From Pseudomonas sp. Ant30-3 (GTDB lineage Bacteria; Pseudomonadota; Gammaproteobacteria; Pseudomonadales; Pseudomonadaceae): DNA of 32,018 nt. Shown here piece after piece: positions 1 through 7,518 of the stretch. Location of the stretch: positions 1 to 32,018 of the forward strand of contig NZ_JMCL01000102.1 of NCBI RefSeq assembly GCF_000690905.1, given 5' to 3'. The notes below the pieces were generated by a model that worked only from the letters and a program-made list of their open reading frames with translations, ran no database searches and was not told the DNA's origin. The translations under genes and the position numbers were made by a program. Position 1 is the first letter of the stretch. Each line of letters starts with the position of its first letter.

Positions 1-88
1 CTTGCCCCCGTCGGTCTCGGAACAGAGGCAGAGACTGAACTCGTAGGGGGCCGCTGCGCGACCCAACGGGGGCAAGCCCCCTCGCCAC
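1..88. repeat. Partial REPIN-like inverted repeat (family A), cut by the window edge
   Basis: The right arm (about 66-88, ACGGGGGCAAGCCCCCTCGC) matches the right arm of the complete element at 6505-6621. The first bases of the window (CTTGCCCCCGTCGG) are the tail of the oppositely oriented left arm. Each arm is itself nearly palindromic (GGGGGC-TT-GCCCCC). It lies downstream of the oxidoreductase gene that ends at 139. Confidence 0.7.
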
Positions 89-138
89 GGATTAGAGCTT
101 ATGTGCCACAGGCCGCGCGCTTGCCACAGATTTGCGGC

Positions 139-780
139 TTATTTACCCAACTTGCGCAACTCATCCGACTCAACCACCCGCACGCCATCCTGCTCTTCCA
201 GCGCCAGTCGCCACATCGCGCGGGCCAGCTGACAGGCTTCGATGCCGTGATACTTGCCCGGAATCAACCGTGACAGCGGCCCGGCGACTTTCTCGGCCAG
301 GCGCGGTTCGATGCGGTCGCCCAGCAGCAGCGAAGGTCGGCAGATGGTCAGTTGCGGCCAGTCCTGCGCGCGCAGTGCGTATTCCATTTCGCCTTTGACG
401 CGGTTGTAGAAAATCGAGGATCGGCGATCGGCCCCCAAGGCACTGATCACGATCAGGTGCCGCGCACCCATCTCCCGCGCACGTTTGCCGAAAGCCACGA
501 CCATGTCCAGGTCCACGGCGCGAAACGCTTCCTCCGAACCCGCTTGCTTGATCGTCGTGCCCAGGCAGCAATAGGCGATGTCGACGCGGCCATTCAGTTG
601 CGGCAGGAACACCGCCGGGTCGCCGACCGGGTTTTCCAGGTGCGGATGTTCAGCCAGTGGCCGCCTCGAAGGTGCCAGAACACGCGTGATCGTTGGCTCG
701 TTGAGCAGGCGGTCGAGCAGGTGTTCACCGGTCAGACCAGTGGCTCCGGCAAGCAAAACGTGCTGAGGCGTCAAATACAT
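139..780 (-). CDS. NAD(P)-binding Rossmann-fold oxidoreductase (atypical SDR, HTATIP2/YbjT-like)
   Basis: The 213-residue protein opens with a dinucleotide-binding loop, AGATGLTGEHLL (residues 11-22), fitting the GxxGxxG signature of atypical short-chain dehydrogenases. Later motifs typical of this group are the CCLGTT segment (about residues 71-76), the VISALGAD segment and the YNRVKGEMEYAL segment, in which Y and K occupy the YxxxK position. The C-terminal part (IPGKYHGIEACQLARAM) resembles the HTATIP2/NAD(P)H-binding subgroup. The substrate cannot be told from sequence; family members are redox or redox-sensing proteins in the cytoplasm. It lies 27 bp downstream of the MORN-C13 lipoprotein gene on the same strand, so co-transcription is possible, but no functional link is evident. 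Family call is confident, function is not. Confidence 0.8.
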   Translation of the reverse strand: MYLTPQHVLLAGATGLTGEHLLDRLLNEPTITRVLAPSRRPLAEHPHLENPVGDPAVFLPQLNGRVDIAYCCLGTTIKQAGSEEAFRAVDLDMVVAFGKRAREMGARHLIVISALGADRRSSIFYNRVKGEMEYALRAQDWPQLTICRPSLLLGDRIEPRLAEKVAGPLSRLIPGKYHGIEACQLARAMWRLALEEQDGVRVVESDELRKLGK

Positions 781-807
781 AGTGTTTCTCCCCTGATACT
801 GTTCAGC

Positions 808-2526
808 TTAGTTGCTCTTTGCATCCTTGTTGCCGATAGAGACACTTTGCAGCGCTTTTCGTGCCTGCTGCCTGCGCAATAGCTGCCAGTGGGAGAGAAC
901 GGTTTTGGGCGCCCAGATCTGTGGTTCGGAAGCCTCGAAGTTGTCGGCCAGCTCACGCTCGGCCACGGTCGCCTTGGCCAGTTTGAAGGCGTGTTCCAGG
1001 TCATCGGTCTGGTTCAGCGCCTTGGCGAAGAGGGCGTCGCCGAAGTAGGTGAAGTTGGCTTCTTCGGAACAGCCGAACGACACCCGATCTGCGCGCGAAG
1101 CCGTCATGATCAGTGTGCGTTCGTCCTTGAGGGCAGGGATGAATCCGCCGCTGTAGCAAGCTGAAATCACGATGATCTTGTCGCGGTTTTTCAATGGCGC
1201 GAGAACAGCGGCGAGTTCGTCGGTGGGCAAGTCGGAGAGTTGCATGCGTGGCTGCTCGAGGACCAGTTCGTGCTCGCTGGTGCCGTGGCTCGTCAGGTAG
1301 ATGAACACCACGTCTTCGGGACCGCTGCGTTCGGCCAGGGTCAGGGCCGCGCGACGCAGGTTTTCCCGTGTGGCCATCGGGCGATCGACCAGGTGATCGC
1401 GATGGTTGACCAGACGAATCTGGCCAAACGCACCGAAGCGACTGGCGAGCATGTTACTGACGTAGTCGGACTCGCGCAGGAACACGCTTTGCTTGCCATC
1501 GCCGCCCAGGGTCAGGGTGTACAGTTCGATGGCCGGGGTCGAGGCGGGCACATTGGCCAGCGCCTCTTCGAGCAGGCGGCCCTGGGCCAGCAAACCCAGT
1601 TCGAGACTGTCGGGCAGCAACTTGCCGTCGGCATCGCGAACCCGTTGGCCATTGATCCACGTGCCGCTTTGCACGGTGCCATCGGTCAACACCAGCGTGC
1701 CGCGCCCGGAATAACTGTCGGCGTCGAACTGGCCGACGTAGAAACTGCCGTCGGACAGGTTCAGGCGCCCCTGACCGGTGAAACGCCAGTCATTGAACTG
1801 GCCAATGTAGTGGCTGCCATCCGCGCCGATCATTTCGCCCTTGCCGTTCAGCGCGCCCTCCTTGAACTGCCCGAGCCAGACATCGCCGTCGGCGTTCTCG
1901 TAGCGGCCCTTGCCGTGCAACTGATTGTTCTTGAAACCGCCGATGTACAAATCGCCTTCGGCACTGTTGAAAGTGCCGTTGCCTTCCAGCTGACCCTCCT
2001 TGAAATGCCCGCTGAACTGGTTGCCGCTGCTATCGCCGCGCTGGCCTTCACCGTTCGGTTGGCCGTTGGCGAATTGGCCCTGATACGAACTGCCGTCGTC
2101 CAGTTCAAGGCGACCGAGACCGGCGTATTGATCGGCTTTGAATTCGCCACGGTAGGTCATGCCGTTTTCTTTGAGGGTGCCTTCGCCATCCCTGCGCCCA
2201 GCCTTGAAGCCGCCGGAGTAGCTGCTGCCGCTGGTGCTTAGCGTGCCTTTGCCATCGAACAGGCCTTGATTGAAGCCGCCGCGATACACTTCGCCGTTGC
2301 TGCCGTGCCACTCACCCTGGCCATGCCATTGGCCTTTGTCGAATTCACCGGCGTACCAGCTGCCATTCGGATAATCGACACGGCCCTGGCCTTGCAGCAG
2401 CCCGTCGACCACTTCACCGCGATAGCGTCCGCCGTCCGGCAGACGCGCGTCAGGCGGCAACAGCGATTCGCCATCGCCGCAAGCGGTGAGCATCAGAGTC
2501 AGGGCGATAAGGGCAAGTGAGCGCAT
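808..2526 (-). CDS. MORN-repeat lipoprotein with C-terminal C13 (legumain-like) peptidase domain
   Basis: The open frame extends upstream to 2754, but the start at 2526 gives a clean lipoprotein signal (MRSLALIALTLMLTAC, lipobox Cys16, Gly at +2), so 572 residues is preferred. Residues about 33-296 hold roughly eleven tandem MORN repeats of 22-23 residues (pattern YxGxFxxGxxxGxG), plus a degenerate last unit. A linker leads to a caspase-fold domain at about 335-545. It has the catalytic His in LTSHG (His414) and the catalytic Cys in ISACYSGG (Cys457), the signature of peptidase family C13. The protein should be exported and lipid-anchored, with the peptidase held in the periplasm or on the outer membrane. 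MORN repeats usually bind lipids or proteins, so they may place the protease; that is inference. Substrate unknown. Possible -10 element TATATA around 2576-2581 on the minus strand. Confidence 0.85.
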   Translation of the reverse strand: MRSLALIALTLMLTACGDGESLLPPDARLPDGGRYRGEVVDGLLQGQGRVDYPNGSWYAGEFDKGQWHGQGEWHGSNGEVYRGGFNQGLFDGKGTLSTSGSSYSGGFKAGRRDGEGTLKENGMTYRGEFKADQYAGLGRLELDDGSSYQGQFANGQPNGEGQRGDSSGNQFSGHFKEGQLEGNGTFNSAEGDLYIGGFKNNQLHGKGRYENADGDVWLGQFKEGALNGKGEMIGADGSHYIGQFNDWRFTGQGRLNLSDGSFYVGQFDADSYSGRGTLVLTDGTVQSGTWINGQRVRDADGKLLPDSLELGLLAQGRLLEEALANVPASTPAIELYTLTLGGDGKQSVFLRESDYVSNMLASRFGAFGQIRLVNHRDHLVDRPMATRENLRRAALTLAERSGPEDVVFIYLTSHGTSEHELVLEQPRMQLSDLPTDELAAVLAPLKNRDKIIVISACYSGGFIPALKDERTLIMTASRADRVSFGCSEEANFTYFGDALFAKALNQTDDLEHAFKLAKATVAERELADNFEASEPQIWAPKTVLSHWQLLRRQQARKALQSVSIGNKDAKSN

Positions 2527-2638
2527 AGCGGGATCCGGGCAATTAGGCGACCGAGTATGCCGCAGCTCCATGATCTTATATAGCCGAGAGCACCGCAGAG
2601 GGCGCGAAACAGCCTGCGCTGCTTCGCATCCGGGATGG

Positions 2639-3094
2639 TTAGACGAAGGCGAGCGACAGCGGCTCGGCGATGTAGGCCGGTTTTTCCGAGCCTTCAATCT
2701 CCAGCGTGGCGGTGGCTTTGAGCAGCCATTGGCCGGGTTTCTTTTCGGTGACATCGGTCAGTTCGACCTTGAGGCGTACTTTCGAATCGACCTTGACCGG
2801 CTGGATGAAACGCACGCTGTCGAGACCGTAGTTGACCACCATCTTCAGACCTTCGGGCAGGACGAGGATGTCCTCCATCAGCTTGGGAATCAGCGACAGC
2901 GACAGGAAACCGTGGGCAATGGTGCTGCCGAAGGGCGTTTGCGCGGCTTTGACCGGATCGACATGAATGAACTGATAGTCGCCTGTGGCCTCGGCAAACA
3001 GGTTGATGCGCTCCTGATCGATGGTGAGCCATTCGGAACGTCCAAGCTCCTTGCCGACATAATCTTTGAGCTCTGCAACGGGAACATAGGGCAT
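2639..3094 (-). CDS. MaoC-family (R)-specific enoyl-CoA hydratase-like protein
   Basis: A 151-residue single hot-dog-fold protein. The hydratase signature ATGDYQFIHVDPVKA (residues 36-50) carries the Asp39/His44 pair that corresponds to the catalytic Asp and His of PhaJ-type (R)-enoyl-CoA hydratases. It is followed by the usual FGSTIAHGFLSLSLIP stretch. The start at 3094 is chosen over an ATG seven codons upstream because AAGGAG lies 7 nt before it. Members of this family hydrate 2-enoyl-CoA or enoyl-ACP to the (R)-3-hydroxy form in fatty acid or polyhydroxyalkanoate metabolism; the chain-length preference is not visible. It is transcribed divergently from the cidA/lrgA-like gene and lies 112 bp upstream of the MORN-C13 gene on the same strand. 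Confidence 0.88.
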   Translation of the reverse strand: MPYVPVAELKDYVGKELGRSEWLTIDQERINLFAEATGDYQFIHVDPVKAAQTPFGSTIAHGFLSLSLIPKLMEDILVLPEGLKMVVNYGLDSVRFIQPVKVDSKVRLKVELTDVTEKKPGQWLLKATATLEIEGSEKPAYIAEPLSLAFV

Positions 3095-3241
3095 TGAGAC
3101 TCTCCTTGGGTTCATCGATTTTTTATAGTTTTTGGGGGCGGGATTGGAGCTCCCGGCTTACCACTTTAGATCAACATGGCTATTTGCTCCGGTCAACCGA
3201 CCATGCTTTTGGCGAATGCCGGTCCATAGCGCGGACATGCT

Positions 3242-3247
3242 TATAAT
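3242..3247 (+). promoter_or_regulatory. Candidate -10 box for the lrgA-lrgB operon
   Basis: A perfect TATAAT stands 31 bp before the lrgA-like ATG. No good -35 hexamer is found at the usual 16-18 bp spacing, so it may be a weak or activator-dependent promoter. A Shine-Dalgarno-like GAGGAG follows at about 3262-3267. Confidence 0.45.
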
Positions 3248-3277
3248 GCCCGGCGAGAATTTGAGGAGAGACGACGG

Positions 3278-3643
3278 ATGCTGTTACGTGGCCTGACCTG
3301 GCTGGTGTTGTTCCAATTGCTGGGCACCGCCCTCAATCATTTGTTTCTGCCTGTGTTGCCGGGGCCGATCATCGGTCTGCTGCTATTGCTCGTGTACCTG
3401 ATCTGCCGGGGACAGGTCGGTGAACCGCTCAACCTTGCCGCCAGCAGCCTGCTGCGTTACCTACCGTTGCTGCTGGTGCCGCCGGCGGTGGGCGTGATGG
3501 TTTACGCCAAGGACATCGCTGCCGATTTCTGGGCGATTGTCGGTGCACTGGTGTTGTCGCTGCTGCTGTCGATGGCTTTCGCCGGCGTGCTGATGCAACG
3601 CATGATCAAGCGTCACGCGCCTCAGTCCGAGGATGCGCCATGA
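3278..3643 (+). CDS. CidA/LrgA family holin-like membrane protein
   Basis: The 121-residue protein has four hydrophobic segments and the family signature near the N-terminus, LFLPVLPGPIIGLLLLL, with the conserved P-G-P-I-G pattern. CidA/LrgA proteins are small inner-membrane proteins linked to murein hydrolase control and, more recently, to export of pyruvate or other overflow metabolites together with LrgB-type partners. GAGGAG precedes the ATG by about 10 nt. The stop codon overlaps the start of the lrgB-like gene (ATGA at 3640-3643), so translation of the two is probably coupled. Whether this pair acts as a holin-like or a transport system cannot be decided from sequence. Confidence 0.9.
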   Translation: MLLRGLTWLVLFQLLGTALNHLFLPVLPGPIIGLLLLLVYLICRGQVGEPLNLAASSLLRYLPLLLVPPAVGVMVYAKDIAADFWAIVGALVLSLLLSMAFAGVLMQRMIKRHAPQSEDAP

Positions 3644-4356
3644 TCCTCGACTGGCAGGGCGCGTGGGCCTCGGTGATTCATCACCCCTTGTTCGGTATCG
3701 GCATCACGCTGGGTGCGTATCAGTTGGTGCTGGCAGCCTTCGAAAAAACCCGCTGGATCTTTTTGCAACCGGTGCTGGTCTCCATGTTGTTGGTGATCGC
3801 TGTGCTGGTGGGTTGTGGGCTGAGTTATGCCGAATACCGCCAAAGCACCGAGATCCTCAGCATCCTGCTCGGCCCGGCTACGGTGGCGCTGGCCGTGCCG
3901 CTCTACCTGAACCTGCGGCGGATCCGGCAGTTGTTCTGGCCGATTTTTACTACGCTGGTGGTAGGCGGGGTGGTGGCCACGGGCATGGGCGTGTTGCTGG
4001 GATGGTCGTTTGGCGCCGAACACATGATCCTGATGACCATGGCGCCGAAGTCGGTGACCTCGCCGATTGCGATGTTGGTGGCCGAACAGATTGGCGGTGT
4101 CGCGGCGTTGGCGGCGGTGTTCGTACTGATCACCGGGGTCATCGGTGCGATTTTCGGTCCGGGTCTGTTGACGCGGTTAGGCGTGCACAGCCCAGAGGCG
4201 CGTGGCATGGCGCTGGGCATGACGGCCCACGCGGTCGGCACGGCGGTGGCCATGCAGGAAAACGAAGAATGCGGCGCCTTTGCGGCGCTGGCGATGAGTC
4301 TGATGGGCGTAGCCACGGCGGTATTCCTGCCGTTGGCAGTGTCGATGGTGGTGTAA
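3640..4356 (+). CDS. LrgB/CidB family membrane protein
   Basis: A 238-residue polytopic inner-membrane protein with the conserved LrgB block MAPKSVTSPIAMLVAEQIGG at about residues 134-153 and a second block near the C-terminus around AHAVGTA and EECGAFAALAMSLMG. Length fits the family (about 230-240). It starts inside the stop codon of the preceding cidA/lrgA-like gene. CidA/LrgA and CidB/LrgB proteins form paired membrane systems implicated in autolysis control and central-metabolite export. The downstream Lon-domain gene begins within a few bases of its stop codon, suggesting a three-gene operon. Confidence 0.92.
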   Translation: MILDWQGAWASVIHHPLFGIGITLGAYQLVLAAFEKTRWIFLQPVLVSMLLVIAVLVGCGLSYAEYRQSTEILSILLGPATVALAVPLYLNLRRIRQLFWPIFTTLVVGGVVATGMGVLLGWSFGAEHMILMTMAPKSVTSPIAMLVAEQIGGVAALAAVFVLITGVIGAIFGPGLLTRLGVHSPEARGMALGMTAHAVGTAVAMQENEECGAFAALAMSLMGVATAVFLPLAVSMVV

Positions 4357-4366
4357 GGAAATGTCT

Positions 4367-4957
4367 ATGAGCATGCCGCTTTTTCCATTGAACACGGTGC
4401 TGTTTCCCGGGTGCATCCTCGATCTGCAAATCTTCGAGGCGCGCTACCTGGACATGATCGGGCGCTGCATGAAGCAGGGCGGCGGTTTCGGCGTGGTGTG
4501 CATTCTCGAGGGTGAAGAAGTCGGCATCGCACCGGCCGGTTATGCGCTGGTCGGCTGCGAAGCCGTGATCACCGATTTCAAGCAGCAGGAAAACGGTCTG
4601 CTGGGCATCCGCGTGCAGGGTGGGCGGCGTTTTCACGTGTTGCGCACCGAGGTTCAGCGTGACCAGTTGACGGTTGCCGAGGTCGAGTGGCTGGAAGATG
4701 AACCCGAGCAGCCGCTGCAGGATGAGGACGCGGATCTGGTGGCGCTGCTCAAGGCGTTAGCTGAGCACCCCATGGTCGAAGCCCTCAATATGGGCACCGA
4801 GGCGAAGGGGCAACAGTCATTGGCCAATCAGTTGGCGTACCTGTTGCCGTTTGCTGAAATGGACAAGATTGACCTGCTGCAACTCGACGATCCGCAGCAA
4901 CGGCTGGATGCGATCCAGGCGTTGCTGGACGAATTGCAGGGCGAGTTGTTCGCCTGA
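4367..4957 (+). CDS. Stand-alone Lon substrate-binding (N-terminal) domain protein
   Basis: The 196-residue protein begins MSMPLFPLNTVLFPG, the start typical of the Lon N-terminal (LAN/PUA-like) domain, and continues with LQIFEARYLDMI and GFGVVCI, which are conserved in the family. There is no AAA+ ATPase and no protease domain, so it is not a protease itself. Three in-frame ATGs lie at 4361, 4367 and 4373. AAGGA at 4355-4359 overlaps the lrgB stop codon and is best placed for 4367. Such proteins are widespread in proteobacteria, and their role is not established; an adaptor or binding role is inference. The C-terminal third is helical and acidic. Confidence 0.85.
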   Translation: MSMPLFPLNTVLFPGCILDLQIFEARYLDMIGRCMKQGGGFGVVCILEGEEVGIAPAGYALVGCEAVITDFKQQENGLLGIRVQGGRRFHVLRTEVQRDQLTVAEVEWLEDEPEQPLQDEDADLVALLKALAEHPMVEALNMGTEAKGQQSLANQLAYLLPFAEMDKIDLLQLDDPQQRLDAIQALLDELQGELFA

Positions 4958-4971
4958 AAGCCGCCTCTATT

Positions 4972-5084
4972 CCTGTAGCAGCTGCCGAGCACCGCGAGGC
5001 TGCGTCCAGCTCTGACTGCTGGTACTGACTTGGCGAGGACTGCGTCCTCGAACGCAGCCTCGCAGGCTCGGCAGCTGCTACAGG
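4972..5084. repeat. REPIN-like inverted repeat (family D) between convergent genes
   Basis: The left arm starts CCTGTAGCAGCTGCCGAGC (4972-4990) and is matched exactly by the reverse complement of the right arm ending at 5084. The pairing continues through GCGAGGCTGCGT with a small mismatch region. An inner perfect stem CGAGGAC-TGC-GTCCTCG lies at 5034-5050. It sits between the Lon-domain gene and the DedA-PAP2 gene, which point at each other, so it may also end transcription in both directions. Confidence 0.8.
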
Positions 5085-5112
5085 TTTGCAGCGACGCGGT
5101 TACAGATCTGTA

Positions 5113-6429
5113 TCAGTAGGAGTAGCGCATCATCGCATTGGGCAAGTGTCGCAGGGCGAAGAAGCTGAACAGTGCCAACATCGCCGGCAGGATCAGCCAC
5201 CAGACTCTGAAGGGGATGGCGTCGAGCTGCAGCTTGCGCTGATTAAGCCCTAGGCTCGCCGCACACACGCATGACGCCAGCATGGCGCCGGCCACTACGT
5301 CAGTGGGCCAGTGCGCGCCCAGATAGACCCGGGAAAGCGCGATCATCAGCGCCGGGATACACGCAATGAATAACCACGTCAGGCGCATTCTTGGCGGTTG
5401 TCCACGACCGGCCAGCACTGCCAGCGTCAAAAACAGTGCAAAGGCGCCGGAGGCGTGACCGCTGGGCATGCTGAAGGTGGTTAGTGGATCGCTGAGGACT
5501 TCCGGACGCACCCGGGCAAAAAACTGTTTAGTGAACGTGTTGGCCAGTGCGGTCAACAGCAGCGTGCTGCCGGCGAAAACCGCTTGCCTCCATTGCCGCG
5601 TCAGCAACAGCAACGTCGTCAGCAGAATGCTGAACAGCAGCATGTTGCGGAATTCGCCGATCAGCGTGAAGGTGACAGCGATTTCGTCCAGAGTAGCGCT
5701 GCGATGTTCCTGCACCAGGGTCATAACACCTTGGTCGAGCGCTGTCAGGTGCGGATAGCCGATGAACAGTCCCGCGAGAATCAACACGCCCATGCATGAG
5801 ATCAAAACGGTCGCTTTGCGGTGCCGGCGTAAACTGCTGGTCACACTCAAACCGACCATTACCGCGATACTGCCGGCGACGATGCCGGCTTGCATCCAGA
5901 AACCTTCCGGCAATGGCAGACGAATCGCTGCGCCGGTGGCCCAACCGGGCAATAGATACGCCACGCTCCAGCCAGCGGCAGCCAGTAGACTGACCGCGGC
6001 AAAGCGCGGGAATGGCATGTCGAACATGCCGGCAACCATCGGCAGCATCGGGCGCAACGGGCCGATGAAGCGCCCGACCAGCAGGCTGGCGATACCATAG
6101 CGCTGGAAATAGGTTTCGGCGCTGCCGATCCATTCAGGGTGATGGCGTAGCCCAGGCAAACGCCGGATGTTCTGGTGGAAATGGCGACCGATGAAGTAGG
6201 AAACGATGTCGCCGAGCACTCCGGCAACAAATCCCAACAACAGCGTCTCGCTCAATGACAGTGCGCCGCTGCCGGCCAGCACGGCCACGGCAAACAGCAA
6301 CACCGTGCCGGGCACGACCAGCCCGGCAATCGCCAGGCATTCCACGAAGGCCACAATGAATACTGCCGCAGCCAGCCATTGCGGGTTTGCCGCCAGCCAT
6401 CCAGTCACGCTATCGAGCCATGGGCCCAT
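5113..6429 (-). CDS. DedA (VTT)-PAP2 phosphatase fusion, inner-membrane protein
   Basis: This 438-residue polytopic protein joins two domains. Residues about 1-200 form a DedA/VTT domain, with the conserved GRFIGPLRPMLPMVAGM stretch at 119-135. Residues about 230-400 form a PAP2 lipid-phosphatase domain with all three motifs: K301...R308P, PSGH at 322-325, and SR(366-367)...H373...D377. DedA proteins are linked to undecaprenyl-phosphate or phospholipid flipping, while PAP2 enzymes dephosphorylate lipid pyrophosphates or phosphatidic acid. A fusion suggests coupled dephosphorylation and translocation of a lipid carrier, which is inference. The catalytic His325 and His373 are present, so activity is likely. 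It is bounded by REPIN elements at both ends. Confidence 0.92.
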   Translation of the reverse strand: MGPWLDSVTGWLAANPQWLAAAVFIVAFVECLAIAGLVVPGTVLLFAVAVLAGSGALSLSETLLLGFVAGVLGDIVSYFIGRHFHQNIRRLPGLRHHPEWIGSAETYFQRYGIASLLVGRFIGPLRPMLPMVAGMFDMPFPRFAAVSLLAAAGWSVAYLLPGWATGAAIRLPLPEGFWMQAGIVAGSIAVMVGLSVTSSLRRHRKATVLISCMGVLILAGLFIGYPHLTALDQGVMTLVQEHRSATLDEIAVTFTLIGEFRNMLLFSILLTTLLLLTRQWRQAVFAGSTLLLTALANTFTKQFFARVRPEVLSDPLTTFSMPSGHASGAFALFLTLAVLAGRGQPPRMRLTWLFIACIPALMIALSRVYLGAHWPTDVVAGAMLASCVCAASLGLNQRKLQLDAIPFRVWWLILPAMLALFSFFALRHLPNAMMRYSY

Positions 6430-6504
6430 AAAAACAACTCCATTGAATGTTTAAATTCCTGGCGAAAGACGCGATCGTGATAACGCCGAGTACCCTGTGG
6501 GCGA

Positions 6505-6621
6505 CCTGTGGCGAGGGGGCTTGCCCCCGTTGGGCTGCGCAGCGCCCCCAAAATTGCTGATATGCCACAAATTTTGGTGAGTGCTACGCTCTCAAACGGG
6601 GGCAAGCCCCCTTGCCACAGG
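6505..6621. repeat. Complete REPIN-like element (family A)
   Basis: Two 30-bp arms face each other. The left arm (6505-6534) begins CCTGTGGCGAGGGGGCTTGC. The right arm (6592-6621) is its reverse complement with two mismatches. The loop contains a second inverted repeat, CCAAAATT (6548-6555) and AATTTTGG (6570-6577), which would extend the hairpin. It lies between the DedA-PAP2 start and the glycosylase stop on the minus strand. Confidence 0.85.
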
Positions 6622-6644
6622 TGCTACCACAGGGACTTTCACTG

Positions 6645-7301
6645 TCACGACAACAAAAAATAATCCCGCCCTTCGACCTGCCCCCGGCGCAGCGGGTTCC
6701 TCGTGCAATACGGTGCGTACGCCGCGTCGACGAAGCGGTACATCAAGTGCTCGTCACGTCCCGTCGGAATGCCCAATCGGGTGGTTTGGATGATTTGCGG
6801 CGGTTCGGCACCGACATCCTCCACCAGCATCCATTCGTGGTCGAACCGTTTCGCATCCCACATCGGCACCTTCAAACCCAAGGCCTTGCACAGCAATGTC
6901 TGCCCGGCGCAAAGTTTTTGCGACGGGCGAGGGCGACCCTGGGCGTCGGGATTGTTCAACAGCATTTGCGCCAGACTCGCTGGCCCGCTCAACTCATCGA
7001 CCCATGGATAGGCGGATTTGATGAGCACTGCGTTTCCCGGGCCCTTGGCGCTGAAGTTCAGCGAATCGCCACCGCGGGCGTAATACATATAGATGTGGCC
7101 GCCGTCCAGAAACAAAGCCTTACGCTTTTCTGTATAGCCGAGAGAGGCGTGGCTGCCTTTTTCTTCGAAGTAATATGCCTCGGTCTCGATGATTCGCGCG
7201 CTGAGCCACAGCTCACCGACCCGGTGGCGAATGACTTTGCCCAGTAAATCACGGGCCAGAAGTTGCGCGTCGCGGTCAAAGAAGGCGTCGGGGAGGCCCA
7301 T
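6645..7301 (-). CDS. mpg: DNA-3-methyladenine glycosylase, AAG/Mpg type
   Basis: The protein removes alkylated purines such as 3-methyladenine and hypoxanthine, opening base excision repair. Family features are RDLLGKVI at the N-terminus, the active-site block ARIIETEAYY (catalytic Glu at about residue 41), SHASLGYTEKRKALF, and HIYMYYARGGDSLNFSA with the Tyr residues that wedge into DNA. Length from the 7301 ATG is 218 residues, usual for bacterial members. The start is uncertain: no clear Shine-Dalgarno precedes 7301, and a GTG at 7343 would add 14 residues. It is divergent from proA, with about 200 bp between the two. Confidence 0.92.
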   Translation of the reverse strand: MGLPDAFFDRDAQLLARDLLGKVIRHRVGELWLSARIIETEAYYFEEKGSHASLGYTEKRKALFLDGGHIYMYYARGGDSLNFSAKGPGNAVLIKSAYPWVDELSGPASLAQMLLNNPDAQGRPRPSQKLCAGQTLLCKALGLKVPMWDAKRFDHEWMLVEDVGAEPPQIIQTTRLGIPTGRDEHLMYRFVDAAYAPYCTRNPLRRGQVEGRDYFLLS

Positions 7302-7469
7302 GGGCAGGCGCGTGATAACGGTGGGAACAGTCAGATTGGACACGATGAACACGTTTATCAAGGCTGATTGAGTCGCGATGATACCAACGCGAAGCTTAAT
7401 TCCGGCTGAATGTCGGCAATTTGCTGTCCATTTCGACCATCCGCCCGTCACCGCTGTTAGTCCCGGGAC

Positions 7470-7490
7470 GCGGCAGCTATAATCTGCCGC
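7470..7490 (+). promoter_or_regulatory. Candidate proA promoter: -10 box inside a perfect inverted repeat
   Basis: TATAAT at 7478-7483 lies 35 bp before the proA ATG. It is enclosed symmetrically by GCGGCAG (7470-7476) and CTGCCGC (7484-7490), a perfect 7-bp inverted repeat. No strong -35 box is seen. The palindrome could be an operator or simply promoter context. Confidence 0.5.
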
Positions 7491-7518
7491 TTTCCTCTTT
7501 GCAAGACCACGCCAGACC

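Noticed and set aside
1..88. Direct terminal repeats of a mobile element, because similar palindromes occur at both window ends
   Set aside because: The same palindrome type also occurs at 6505-6621, and the sequence between is ordinary core genome; these are dispersed REPIN-type repeats.
1240..2241. A 333-codon open frame on the plus strand opposite the MORN region
   Set aside because: It is the complement of the MORN-repeat gene; the regular Gly codons of the repeats keep the opposite frame open. The product has no recognisable domain.
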